32,352 bases of DNA from Rickettsiaceae bacterium (lineage in GTDB: Bacteria; Pseudomonadota; Alphaproteobacteria; Rickettsiales; Rickettsiaceae): positions 1 to 32,352 of the forward strand of contig JAIOYM010000002.1 in assembly GCA_021741085.1 (NCBI GenBank), read 5' to 3'. A model generated the notes under the pieces. That model saw only the letters and a program-made list of their open reading frames with translations. It was not told where the DNA came from and made no database searches. The stretch's first letter is position 1; each line of letters opens with the position of its first letter. Positions 17,738-27,030 of the stretch are shown here, one piece after another. The position numbers and the translations under genes are program-made.

Positions 17738-18775
17738 ATGCCTAGTAGTATCAAAATACTAACAATATTTTTAATAAGCTTTTTTAATGCATTTATGTCT
17801 AATGGACAAACAATGTCATGTAAAAAAAATATTGAGCTGGGCGATCATTTAATACTGGGCTTTTATGGAGTTTCTAAAGTAGATTCAGAAGTTAAACAAG
17901 CTAAAGAATTATTGAAGCTAGGCAAAATAAGAGGTGTTATATTATTCAAAGACAATATAATAAGCCCCCGTCAACTAAAATCTTTAATTAGTTTTTTGAA
18001 AACTGGCACCAGAAAAGATATAATAATTGCTGTAGATCAAGAGGGTGGCAAAGTAAGCCGTATAAACCAATCTAATGGTTTTGAATTCACCCTGAAAGCA
18101 GCTGATCAATATAAAGATACCCAAGAAGTTTACTCTGAGTTTTATAAAATTGGCAAAATTTTGTCTGATGTAGGTGTAACTTTGAATTTGGCCCCTGTTT
18201 TGGATGTAAATGTGAATTTAGAATCACCAGCTATAGGTAAAATAGGACGCAGCTTTTCTAGTAACCCTCAAATAGTAGCTACTTATGGAGCAACTGCGAT
18301 TAAAGGATTAAAAGATAATAAAGTTGATTCTTGTGGCAAACATTTTCCTGGTCACGGTAGCGCCACTAACGATAGTCATCTAGGTTGGACCGATATATCC
18401 GATACTTGGAACAGAGAAGTTGAGTTATTTCCTTTTATTGCTTTGCAAAAACAATTACCATACATAATGGTTGCTCATGTATATAATAAAAATCTAGATG
18501 CCGCATTACCAGCTAGTCTTTCTCCAAAAGTATATAATATGCTACCTAATTACACCGGTAAATTCATTACTGACTGTTATTTCATGAAAGCAATAGCAGA
18601 AAAATATCAAGAACATGAATTTGCTTATAAAGCAATAATTGCCGGAGCAGATCTGGTGATTTTCGGACGTAGCATAAATGCTATCTTAGAGCTAAACAAA
18701 CCTTTATTACCCCTAAAAATTTTTGTTGGGAATTTACATGACGATTTTAACAATCTCAATTGTCTATCAAATTAA
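17738..18775 (+). CDS. nagZ: NagZ-like beta-N-acetylhexosaminidase (glycoside hydrolase family 3)
   Basis: The enzyme removes N-acetylglucosamine from peptidoglycan fragments. Family blocks visible are RGVILFKDNI, AVDQEGGKVSRI, the long NLAPVLDVN stretch and KHFPGHG (K201 to G207 from this start) with the His of the Asp-His dyad. The nucleophile is ITD with D279 in ITDCYFMKAI. The start is either the ATG at 17738 or a GTG at 17714 (eight residues longer). With the ATG the protein begins MPSSIK followed by the hydrophobic stretch ILTIFLISFFNAFMS, a convincing signal peptide. Classical NagZ is cytoplasmic, so this one may act in the periplasm. It stands as a single gene, divergent from tRNA-Val. 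Confidence 0.88.
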   Translation: MPSSIKILTIFLISFFNAFMSNGQTMSCKKNIELGDHLILGFYGVSKVDSEVKQAKELLKLGKIRGVILFKDNIISPRQLKSLISFLKTGTRKDIIIAVDQEGGKVSRINQSNGFEFTLKAADQYKDTQEVYSEFYKIGKILSDVGVTLNLAPVLDVNVNLESPAIGKIGRSFSSNPQIVATYGATAIKGLKDNKVDSCGKHFPGHGSATNDSHLGWTDISDTWNREVELFPFIALQKQLPYIMVAHVYNKNLDAALPASLSPKVYNMLPNYTGKFITDCYFMKAIAEKYQEHEFAYKAIIAGADLVIFGRSINAILELNKPLLPLKIFVGNLHDDFNNLNCLSN

Positions 18776-18822
18776 GTAACAGCTTTTCCGCAATAAAATA
18801 TTCCTATACTTCTTTAGAAAAT

Positions 18823-18846
18823 AAATATTTAAGCGCTTTAATATTT
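18823..18846. promoter_or_regulatory. 24-bp near-perfect palindrome, possible operator
   Basis: The two halves around GCGC match at all but one pair. The site is upstream of the VirB4-like gene and after the NagZ-like gene. It could be a protein-binding site or simply a weak terminator for nagZ. Confidence 0.3.
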
Positions 18847-18906
18847 AGAAAACTAAAATCTTGTATATAAACCCCTTTAATTCAATTTCAAGAATATATA
18901 ATAGCG

Positions 18907-18931
18907 CTTTTTCTATTTGTAATAGAAAAAG
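18907..18931. terminator. 11-bp perfect hairpin after the NagZ-like gene
   Basis: CTTTTTCTATT and AATAGAAAAAG form a perfect stem around the loop TGT. There is no T-run immediately after on either strand, so its function as a terminator is uncertain. Confidence 0.4.
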
Positions 18932-19113
18932 ATTGTCAATAATGCTATTTTTAAATAATAAGGATATACAATTAAAAGTAATATATACGCCAATAGATAA
19001 TTATGTATTTTATATCTTATCTATTCGAATAGCTTAATATTGTTGCTTTTTATTAAATATTAAACTACATTAGCTTAGTTACTTTTAGTTGAAAAAAATT
19101 GATTAATAATCAT

Positions 19114-21585
19114 ATGGTAGATTTTTTAAGCAGTAAAGCAAAAACCCAAGACACTGAAAATTTTGAAAATTTTATACCAATAGCTTGCCACTATAACAAA
19201 GATACTTTGTTAACTAAAAGTGGTGAACTCATCCAAACCTTAAGAATAGATGGCCTAGGAGCAAAAAACCCGCCGCCAGATATGCGTGATTTTAGAAAAT
19301 TTATCCGGGAAATACTTTTGCATAACCTAGACTCAGCGGATTTGGCTTGTTGGGTACACAATATAAGATCCAAAACAAATATCGACATTGATGGCGAATA
19401 TCCATACGAATTTTCAAAAAATCTACACCAAATATGGTGTAAAAAAAACTACTTAGAGGAAAAATACGTCAATACAATTTATTTATCCTTTGTTCACAAA
19501 AAAATGATTTTTGGTTACAAGTCCTTAAACGAAATAGTTGATAGTTTGTATTTCAAAATAGTAGAGAAAAACCATAATGAATATTTAGAAAAAGCTCACA
19601 CACATCTAAATAACACAGTAAATACTATAATCGAGGCTCTGAATTCAAAGGTTAGTGCAAAAAAATTGAGCTTAATATCAAAAGGTGAGAAGTTATATTC
19701 TGAAAATGTTAGTTTTTATCGCAGAATTGTTGAGCAAGAAGATAGTCTAGTAGATATTTCTAGAAGGGATGCCATATATGAATTTTCACATAATAAACTG
19801 AAACTCTCTGAAAGATATTTAAATATAGTAAATGTCACAAACAAAAAGTCTTCAACAGAAGAATCAGGTAATAAGTTTGTTTCGATGCTTGCAATCAAAG
19901 ATTATTACGAGGTATCAGAAAAACTTTTATATCAATTTTTATCATTACCTACAGAAATGTGTGTTACCGAGGTTTTTTTTCCAATTTCCCCCGGCGATAA
20001 AATTACCCAGGATAAAAAATATCAAGAATATGTAGCTAATATAAGCAAGGATGATGATTTTACTAAAATCATAGAGAATATACTTCCAAAAAATACTAAC
20101 TCTAATAGAGTGAGTAATTTTTATTCAAGACAAATAACTATAGCCTTATATGGTCATGATATCGAGTCACTTGAAAATAATGTTAAGCTGGCCTCTGAAA
20201 AATTAAGCAAAATAGGCTTATTACACACCCTTGAGGATATTTTGTTGGAGCACAGTTTTTTAGCTCAGCTACCTGGTAATTTCCATTATTTAAGACGAAT
20301 AAGTTGTGTTGATTGCAGAGAATTGGCAGCATTTTCAATTTTACATCAGGCAAATTATGGTAGCAAATTCAATGAATTTAGCAAAGCTATAACTATATTT
20401 AGGGATTTACGAGGATTACCTTATTATTTTAATTTTTACAACAAGCAAGGAAAAGCTAATTTTTGTATAGTAGGAACTCAAAAAAGTGGAAAAACTTTTT
20501 TAACTAATTTCTTAATAAGTGAAGCAAGTAAGTATGAGCATAAAATCTTGTATCTTACTTTAGATGAAAAACCTAAGCTTGTCCTGGAATCTATGAATGG
20601 AGTGTGGCAAGAAAGTCCCTTAATAAATCCTTTTTTAGGTAAAGATGCTGAAAAAGATTTAGCAAAGTTGAAAAAACTATGTTTAATATTAGGTAGTGCT
20701 TATACAAAATCTTTATCTGAAACGCAAATAGAGCAATTAAAAGAGTTAATTGAAATAGTAAGGCTTATGAAGCCCCAGGAAAGATCGAAAGAGAATATTT
20801 TAGCTCAAATGCAGGATAATGATTTAAAAAAATCACTGACAGAGCTTATAACTAATGAAGACTACGCTAATTTGTTTTCAAGTCAAGATGCAACTGCCAA
20901 TATGTTCGAAAATAATGTTGTAGCAATTAATTTAAATAGTTTGACTTACGACTATTACTATAAAAAATATGATGATACTGCTGTTATGCCAAAAGAAAGG
21001 GAGCGTTTCAGCTCTAATTTAGATTTAAATGATAATATAAAAGCCATCGTAGTCTCCAGCTTATTAGAAGAGTTTTTTTCTTATAATCATGCAGGGATAA
21101 AAATATTAGTAATAGACGAAGTTATAAAAATTCTCGATCATACAATTTTTGATGAGTTTTCTGAGATAATAAAAAACTTTATTGATGAAGGTAATATAGT
21201 AATCTCTACCTGCACTACGGAGTTATTAGGAAAAGAAAATGTCTGCAAAGCTGCTCAATCTATAATTACCGATGTTACTATTACTAAAGCTATTATGGCT
21301 GGAGAAAAGTTGCCATCTAATTACTCTGAAATTCTGAACATATCTTTAAGCGAGCTTGATTTGATAAACCATATTCCGGTAGAAACCAGATCATTTATGC
21401 TAAAACAAAATGATGAATATGTTCTCCTAGAATTAAGCTTGGGTGGAATGCCGGTTATAGCGAATATTTTATCAGCAGATAAAGAATTATTAAAAGCTTA
21501 CACCAAAATTAAGACCGAAACAGCTGGTAACACTCAAGATGCTATTAATTTAATCTACGAACGACTAAAAAATGTATACCAATAA
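19114..21585 (+). CDS. VirB4-like type IV secretion ATPase
   Basis: VirB4 is the inner-membrane-associated ATPase that energises pilus or channel assembly in type IV secretion. The 823-aa protein starts with FIPIACHYNKDTLLTKSGELIQTL, the hallmark N-terminal block of rickettsial VirB4. Walker A GTQKSGKT is at residues 454-461 and Walker B ILVIDE ends at D668-E669. Downstream, where VirB4 has an RK-x-NG-x-V-x-FATQ block, the sequence reads FIDEGNIVISTCTTE, so that motif is degenerate. The Asp-Lys seen after the Walker A helix in most VirB4 proteins is also altered (LTLDEKP). It looks like the diverged second VirB4 of Rickettsiales. I preferred the ATG at 19114 over the TTG at 19099. Its end overlaps the next gene by 14 bp. 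Confidence 0.87.
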   Translation: MVDFLSSKAKTQDTENFENFIPIACHYNKDTLLTKSGELIQTLRIDGLGAKNPPPDMRDFRKFIREILLHNLDSADLACWVHNIRSKTNIDIDGEYPYEFSKNLHQIWCKKNYLEEKYVNTIYLSFVHKKMIFGYKSLNEIVDSLYFKIVEKNHNEYLEKAHTHLNNTVNTIIEALNSKVSAKKLSLISKGEKLYSENVSFYRRIVEQEDSLVDISRRDAIYEFSHNKLKLSERYLNIVNVTNKKSSTEESGNKFVSMLAIKDYYEVSEKLLYQFLSLPTEMCVTEVFFPISPGDKITQDKKYQEYVANISKDDDFTKIIENILPKNTNSNRVSNFYSRQITIALYGHDIESLENNVKLASEKLSKIGLLHTLEDILLEHSFLAQLPGNFHYLRRISCVDCRELAAFSILHQANYGSKFNEFSKAITIFRDLRGLPYYFNFYNKQGKANFCIVGTQKSGKTFLTNFLISEASKYEHKILYLTLDEKPKLVLESMNGVWQESPLINPFLGKDAEKDLAKLKKLCLILGSAYTKSLSETQIEQLKELIEIVRLMKPQERSKENILAQMQDNDLKKSLTELITNEDYANLFSSQDATANMFENNVVAINLNSLTYDYYYKKYDDTAVMPKERERFSSNLDLNDNIKAIVVSSLLEEFFSYNHAGIKILVIDEVIKILDHTIFDEFSEIIKNFIDEGNIVISTCTTELLGKENVCKAAQSIITDVTITKAIMAGEKLPSNYSEILNISLSELDLINHIPVETRSFMLKQNDEYVLLELSLGGMPVIANILSADKELLKAYTKIKTETAGNTQDAINLIYERLKNVYQ

Positions 21586-24500
21586 ACTATGTAAATTATT
21601 GTTACTAATAATATTTTACTTAATACCACTGCAGGGCATACGTGCCGATTTTTGGACTGATGTTGGTGATTTTTTCTGCGATGGTAAAGAATTTACTGAA
21701 TTCTGGGATGGTAAATCAACTACTAAAGATTATTTATCAATTTGCCCCCCTTACTATAAACTTAAAGGCAGAGATGGTTGCTTAAAAAAATTTGATCTAC
21801 CTAAGGGCGGTTATTACATGGAATATTGCGCTCAAGAATCTGTCGGCAGCAATTATTTCTCTCCTAAAATTCAAATTAAACTCCAGAAATGTTGGTTTGG
21901 CACATGCCGCACTCAAACTATAGATTTAGCATCAATAGGGGAATGTAAAATTGTTACAGGCGCATATTTATTGCCAACATATAGATTTTGTGCAAGAGTT
22001 GCTAACGGACCTAGGCCTAAAGATGATATAAAAAAACTTGATGAAATTGGTGCAGACCATGGCTATACAGCTAAAGTACATTTAGATTTTGAAGGAGCTG
22101 AAAAGCAAGATCCAGATTATTTAAAGATTCTTGATGAGAAGGGTAACCAGACTGATCAATTTTATGCCGTGCCTAAAATTTGCGCTTACGAAGATCCTTG
22201 GATAATTGGTATGGGCTTAGATCTTATGGATAAAAATCCAACCTCACAACCCATACATAAAAATTCTGGACAAGTTGCAGGATTTATAACTTTCTTGTTG
22301 GTGTTACAGTCCTTAGGAAAAGAAATAACTGAGGGTCTTTTGGTAGACTGGTGGGCACCAAACTCTAAAGACGGAAAAGAAGACACAGCAGCGGCAACGA
22401 TTGCTAAGTTTATTAAATGGTTACTTGATTTATTTGGCAAGCCTTTTATTTTTATACTGAAAGAAATTGGTGATTTAAACAGAGTCGTAAATTCCTCTCT
22501 TGGCTGTGTAAATATGCCAGTAGGACCTCTTCCTCCACCATATTTCCGTAAATTTGATGACAAGTCGGGGATATTTAATCTTGTAGTGCAACAGATATGC
22601 CCTAAAGTTCAAAATATTACAGATGAATCAACTAAAAAATTAGCTTTGGAAATTTTACAAGAAATGATGAGCACAAAAGGTTGTGTAACTTCTGAGCTTG
22701 ACAATAATTTTATTCGTAACAGTGTAAGAGTAGGTATTAATAAAATTATTCCAACCTGTGACACTTTAAAGTCTATTAATCCTAGTCTTTATGCTCAAAT
22801 TGTTAAAGACGAAAAGCTTAAAGATACCGACCAATGCGTTCAATTAAGCAACTTAATTCCCGAACAAATAGAATTGTTTAATTTTACAAAATTCAATCAC
22901 ATAGCTCCTTGCAAGCCAAATTCCAAAGATCCCTGTTTTAGTGAAACTACTAATCTAAATACACTATGCTCTATTTACAATGGATGTAATAGAGGCAGAG
23001 TAGTTTATGGTGATAGATTTGAAAATGGAAGGATGGCAACCACCCCTAACCCAAATCTCAATACACAATTAGACGATCCGCAATCAAAAACAGATAATAA
23101 AAAATATCGAAGACCAATTTGTGCGTCTGATTCGGACATTAATTGTCAAGCTATTTGGGGAATAAATATAGGTGGATTTGAAGATATATTTGTTGAATTT
23201 GACAAACTAAATTTTCAAACTCAAGAAAAAATAAGTAGCAAGATTAAAACAATCAAGGTAAATGATAAACTTTCTTTAAAGTTTAATGCTACCATCAACT
23301 TAGACCCTAAGAATGTGCGTACAGATCCTGATGATACTGAAAAATCCACGACAGTTGGCCCCGACAAAATATGTGTGATGGATACAGACAAAAATTACGC
23401 TATTAACTGTATTACGCGCACGAAACCTCTAAATCCAAAAATATATAACTGCGACGAAGCAAAAAAGGATGGGTTATCATCTTGTAATTCAACATTTTTT
23501 AGGCCTCAAATGTATGTGAAATTTGAATATGATAACGGTGAAGATGATAAATACACCACAGCCGGAATAATTGAAGCTGACGTATTAAAGTCTAAGCAAG
23601 ATATTAATAACTACACAGATAATAAATTTAAATTAGCTGGATATTCTTATGGTAGTTACGTAACTGATGACCAAGATCGCATGGTGCCGTTTTCTGGTCC
23701 ACATAGTTTAAATATGGGTACTAGTATATATGGAAACTACGCAAATGATGCCAACCCATTAACAGACAAAGACGCCATTTATTTGAATGGTCTTGAATAT
23801 TTAAACGGCCGCTACGTTAGAGGCGGCACAAAAATTTGTTTAACTTCTCCTGAAAAAGAAAACTGCCCTGTAGACAAAGGACAATGCATTTTAGTTCAAT
23901 ACAAAAACGGAGAAAACATTCCTTGTGATAAATTAAAGGTTTATCTAGAAGGTAAACATCTATGTACAGACACAACAAAAGACGGTTGTAAGTCAATTGG
24001 AAAAAAAACTTTCGGTGATAAGGAAATAGAAACTTTCAACTGTACGAAGAATTTGGATTGCTACCAATATAAAAATGGCGCTACCCTTGGCACCGAAGAA
24101 CTTTGTATGATTAAATATCCTGATCGTAAAATTTTGCGTGAAAATTTTGACCCATATAATCTAACTGATCTACCCAAAGAATGCGCTATTGAGCAAGAAG
24201 CAACGAATGAAATAACTATTGCCTCAAATATATACAAAGATAAAAACTTTAGAGAATGCACTGATAATGATCCTTCAAAACCAGTATGCGAAGAACTATT
24301 TCCAGATAAAGACACTATAAAAGACTTAGACGATAAAAACTTTGAATTTATTGCCCTAAAAACATGTACTACAAGCTCAGAAGGTAAAGCTAAAAATTCT
24401 TTTGTTTGCTTTACAAGGCTAACTAAATTAGATCAAAACAAATGTGCTGTTGACACTAAGTCTGGTAGAGAAAATGGTTTATGCACAGACATTGATTCTA

Positions 24501-25186
24501 TTGGCTGCGACGATATAACACAAGCTTCAGCTGAAAGTGCTTTTTCAACTTGGTCTAAAGCGAATTCTGGAGATTTTTCCACTGGCACATGCCAAGAAGG
24601 TTTTGTTCCAATATCTGATACTTCCTTGAAACGCCGTTGTGTTGCAAAATTTGATCCATTTAATCTGAATTCTTTAGCCCCTACTCTAAATAAAGGCCAA
24701 CTAGAACCTATTGGTAAGAAATTTGGTTGTAAACAAAAAGAATCTGAATGTAAAGATGTTAAGTTGGATTTATTTCCTTCTTTTCTCGGTGCTACTAGTA
24801 CTCTACTTGAAATAAAGACTATTCCAGGGGAAGAAAAATGTCAAAAAATTACCGAAGCTACTTTTAAAACCAGGGGGGATGGTCCTCTAAGCTTCGTTGA
24901 AATTTTACTAAGAGCTGATAATCCTTCTGCGCTGGGAGATATCTCCTTTAAAATTTCATCCTTGCGCGCGCAAACTTTAATAACATGTAGCCTTGCAACT
25001 AAGGGTAGACTTCTGCACTCATTTGATATTGATGGAACAAAGGAACCAGAATGGCACAATGCCACAGCTGTGATGGATTTTGTTAAATTCTCTGATTTTG
25101 CTAAAGGCTCTGATTTGGAAATAATTTTGCAATATCTCAATCCTGCAGATGAAATTACAGTTTCGGTTAAATACACTTCAAAGTAA
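21572..25186 (+). CDS. Large cysteine-rich exported protein, possible VirB6-derived or mating-pair protein
   Basis: The 1204-aa protein is translationally coupled to the VirB4-like gene, starting 14 bp before its stop. Residues 1-~25 (LLLLIIFYLIPLQGIRADF) form a signal peptide. About 48 cysteines are spread over the full length, many paired in C-x(5-8)-C spacing, implying disulfides in the periplasm or outside the cell. Residues ~200-345 contain DKNPTSQPIHK, two moderately hydrophobic stretches (232-249, 279-298) and the motif GCVNMPVGPLPPPY at 311-324. I associate that motif with the N-terminal part of rickettsial VirB6-like proteins. The multi-helix TrbL core that should follow is absent. 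The remaining ~850 residues are hydrophilic and not recognised. TraN-like adhesins are also Cys-rich but I see no firm match. The gene is real; its function is inferred from context. Confidence 0.85.
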   Translation: MYTNKLCKLLLLIIFYLIPLQGIRADFWTDVGDFFCDGKEFTEFWDGKSTTKDYLSICPPYYKLKGRDGCLKKFDLPKGGYYMEYCAQESVGSNYFSPKIQIKLQKCWFGTCRTQTIDLASIGECKIVTGAYLLPTYRFCARVANGPRPKDDIKKLDEIGADHGYTAKVHLDFEGAEKQDPDYLKILDEKGNQTDQFYAVPKICAYEDPWIIGMGLDLMDKNPTSQPIHKNSGQVAGFITFLLVLQSLGKEITEGLLVDWWAPNSKDGKEDTAAATIAKFIKWLLDLFGKPFIFILKEIGDLNRVVNSSLGCVNMPVGPLPPPYFRKFDDKSGIFNLVVQQICPKVQNITDESTKKLALEILQEMMSTKGCVTSELDNNFIRNSVRVGINKIIPTCDTLKSINPSLYAQIVKDEKLKDTDQCVQLSNLIPEQIELFNFTKFNHIAPCKPNSKDPCFSETTNLNTLCSIYNGCNRGRVVYGDRFENGRMATTPNPNLNTQLDDPQSKTDNKKYRRPICASDSDINCQAIWGINIGGFEDIFVEFDKLNFQTQEKISSKIKTIKVNDKLSLKFNATINLDPKNVRTDPDDTEKSTTVGPDKICVMDTDKNYAINCITRTKPLNPKIYNCDEAKKDGLSSCNSTFFRPQMYVKFEYDNGEDDKYTTAGIIEADVLKSKQDINNYTDNKFKLAGYSYGSYVTDDQDRMVPFSGPHSLNMGTSIYGNYANDANPLTDKDAIYLNGLEYLNGRYVRGGTKICLTSPEKENCPVDKGQCILVQYKNGENIPCDKLKVYLEGKHLCTDTTKDGCKSIGKKTFGDKEIETFNCTKNLDCYQYKNGATLGTEELCMIKYPDRKILRENFDPYNLTDLPKECAIEQEATNEITIASNIYKDKNFRECTDNDPSKPVCEELFPDKDTIKDLDDKNFEFIALKTCTTSSEGKAKNSFVCFTRLTKLDQNKCAVDTKSGRENGLCTDIDSIGCDDITQASAESAFSTWSKANSGDFSTGTCQEGFVPISDTSLKRRCVAKFDPFNLNSLAPTLNKGQLEPIGKKFGCKQKESECKDVKLDLFPSFLGATSTLLEIKTIPGEEKCQKITEATFKTRGDGPLSFVEILLRADNPSALGDISFKISSLRAQTLITCSLATKGRLLHSFDIDGTKEPEWHNATAVMDFVKFSDFAKGSDLEIILQYLNPADEITVSVKYTSK

Positions 25187-25537
25187 TCACTGTCTCATTA
25201 CAAAAAAAAAACGAATCCTCATGGTAGTAATGTGATGGTGACACCTTCTCCAACGGTCCTTTGTGCTATAAAATAACTCTTTTGACAGATACTAATTATC
25301 CTCTCAAAAATAATACATTTGCGTCACAACGTCCCTTCAAAAAATATCTAAATATTAGTATAAAAACTCTATAAATTAAAATTTTTAGATTGTTGTTTTT
25401 GTGATACAATATAATCAAATGTGTTAATATTTATTTACGCAAACAGCAATATATTGTTGACAGTGCGGTAATATATAGGATATCATGGCTTACCTAATGA
25501 AAACTTAACCAATTAATATTAAAGTATTTGTCAAAAA
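25187..25537. other. Intergenic region upstream of tlc
   Basis: The 351 bases hold a good promoter at 25457-25486 and an A-run (25201-25210) just after the preceding stop codon. No hairpin terminator for the VirB4-like operon is evident and no ORF is supported. Confidence 0.55.
25457..25486 (+). promoter_or_regulatory. Sigma-70 type promoter for tlc-trpS
   Basis: A perfect -35 box TTGACA (25457-25462) is followed after 18 bases by TATCAT (25481-25486), five of six matches to the -10 consensus. Transcription would start near 25493, leaving a leader of about 45 bases before the tlc ATG. Confidence 0.6.
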
Positions 25538-27028
25538 ATGTTAACTTACTTTCAAGTTTTGCGCAAAAGTAAATTTCGGCAAGTTATATGGCCGATAAAG
25601 TCTTCGGAACTTCGCAAGTTTATTCCAATGGCATTGTTAATGTTTGTTATCCTACTTAACCAAAATATAATAAGGAGCATCAGAGACAACTTAGTTACAA
25701 CTATGATCGGGCCAGAAATTCTAAGCTTCATTAAATTATGGTGCGAAATGCCTATTGGAATATTATTCGTTGTGATATATTCAAGGATGTGTAACCACAT
25801 GTCCACAGAGTTGGTATTTCGAAGTGTAGTGGTATTCTTTTTGGCATTCTTTTGGCTCTTTGCCTTTTACATGTTTCCTAATACAGATTTCCTACATCCG
25901 TCGGCAACAACAATAAATTATTACACTAATTTGCTGCCAAATTTTAAATGGTTTATAGCGTTATGGGCAAATTGGACATACGTGCTATTTTACGTTTTGG
26001 GAGAATTATGGCCCGTAGTTGTGTTTTCACTGCTTTTTTGGCAATTGGCCAATCATATCACAAAAACTGAAGAAGCAAAGCGTTTTTATTCGTTCTTTAG
26101 CGTTTTTGGGCAATCCAATTTATTGATATCGGGTGGAGTATTATATTATTTTTCATCTCCAAATTGGATATCCAATTTATGGTTAGCTGGTGTTACTGAC
26201 AATGTTGAGTTAATGCTGAAAAGCTTGATTATTGTTGTGTTGATTTCTGGGGGTTTTTGTTTGCTATTACATAAGTTAATAGAAGTAATTGTTATACTAC
26301 CATCTAAAAATTCAATAGTTAAGCAAGACAAGCCAAAGCTTGGTTTTCGTGAGAGTATAAAAACACTGGCGTCATCAAAGTATCTGTGGTTTATTTGTTT
26401 GATTTTAATATCATACTCCATGTCTATAAATCTTATGGAAGGACTATTGCTAGCAAAGGTAAAACAATTATACCCTAATCCTAAAGAATTTATGATATAT
26501 CAAGGGCAGGTGTCGTTTTGGACTGGTGTATTTACATTGCTATTTTCAGTAATTGGCAGCAATATAATACGCAAATTTGGTTGGCTAACAGCTGCCACAT
26601 TAACTCCTTTGATGATTTTTATAAATGGGTTAATATTTTTTATAGCTGTGCTAACTGAGAATGAATTGGTCACATTATTGTCTTTGCAATCTGTTTCTGC
26701 CTTGCATATAATAGTTGTAATAGCTGCTTTACAGGGTATTTTGGGTAAAAGCACTAAATATTCTTTATTTGATGCCACAAAGGAGATGTTGTATATACCG
26801 CTTAATAACGAGATGAAAACAAAGGGAAAAGCTGCCGTAGAAATTATGGGAGCAAAGCTAGGAAAGGCTTCTGGTTCTATTATTCAATGTGTTATTTTTT
26901 TCGTGATGCCCCAAACTCAATATAGCGATATTGCTGCTCTATTATTAGTGTTTTTTACTATGATCTGCTCTATTTGGCTTTATGTAGTGTTTCGATTAAA
27001 TAATAAATATAAAGAACTTCTTGCTTAA
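25538..27028 (+). CDS. tlc: ATP/ADP translocase (Tlc family)
   Basis: Tlc proteins let obligate intracellular bacteria and plastids exchange their ADP for host ATP, or import other nucleotides. The 496-aa protein has about twelve hydrophobic helices and begins with the family pattern WPIKSSELRKFIPMALLMFVILLNQNIIRSIRDNLV. Further family features are GELWPVVVFSLLFWQLANHIT and KYSLFDATKEMLYIPLNNEMKTKGKAAVE. Rickettsia carry several paralogues with different substrates, and the sequence alone does not tell me which one this is. It lies behind a strong promoter, and trpS starts 2 bp after its stop, so the two are probably one transcript. Confidence 0.95.
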   Translation: MLTYFQVLRKSKFRQVIWPIKSSELRKFIPMALLMFVILLNQNIIRSIRDNLVTTMIGPEILSFIKLWCEMPIGILFVVIYSRMCNHMSTELVFRSVVVFFLAFFWLFAFYMFPNTDFLHPSATTINYYTNLLPNFKWFIALWANWTYVLFYVLGELWPVVVFSLLFWQLANHITKTEEAKRFYSFFSVFGQSNLLISGGVLYYFSSPNWISNLWLAGVTDNVELMLKSLIIVVLISGGFCLLLHKLIEVIVILPSKNSIVKQDKPKLGFRESIKTLASSKYLWFICLILISYSMSINLMEGLLLAKVKQLYPNPKEFMIYQGQVSFWTGVFTLLFSVIGSNIIRKFGWLTAATLTPLMIFINGLIFFIAVLTENELVTLLSLQSVSALHIIVVIAALQGILGKSTKYSLFDATKEMLYIPLNNEMKTKGKAAVEIMGAKLGKASGSIIQCVIFFVMPQTQYSDIAALLLVFFTMICSIWLYVVFRLNNKYKELLA

Positions 27029-27030
27029 CT

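Larger units (their letters stand above)
18776..19113. other. Intergenic region with two inverted repeats
   Basis: Between the NagZ-like gene and the VirB4-like gene are two symmetrical sequences. The first is a 24-bp near-perfect palindrome at 18823-18846, AAATATT-AAGCGCTT-AATATTT with one mismatched pair. The second is an exact 11-bp hairpin at 18907-18931. The remaining sequence is AT-rich and should include the promoter of the VirB4-like operon, which I cannot place with confidence. Confidence 0.55.

Noticed and set aside
19099..21585. F-type TraC as the identity of the ATPase
   Set aside because: The N-terminal IACHYNKDTLLTKSGELIQTL block and overall pattern fit rickettsial VirB4 better, and no other F-type transfer gene is adjacent.
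22186..25176. Minus-strand frames within the cysteine-rich gene
   Set aside because: They are shadows of a long, clearly coding frame with signal peptide and regular Cys spacing.
21572..25186. Firm call of the cysteine-rich protein as TraN
   Set aside because: It shares signal peptide, size and Cys content with TraN, but I see no specific TraN motif, and the PLPPPY region points rather to VirB6-like proteins.
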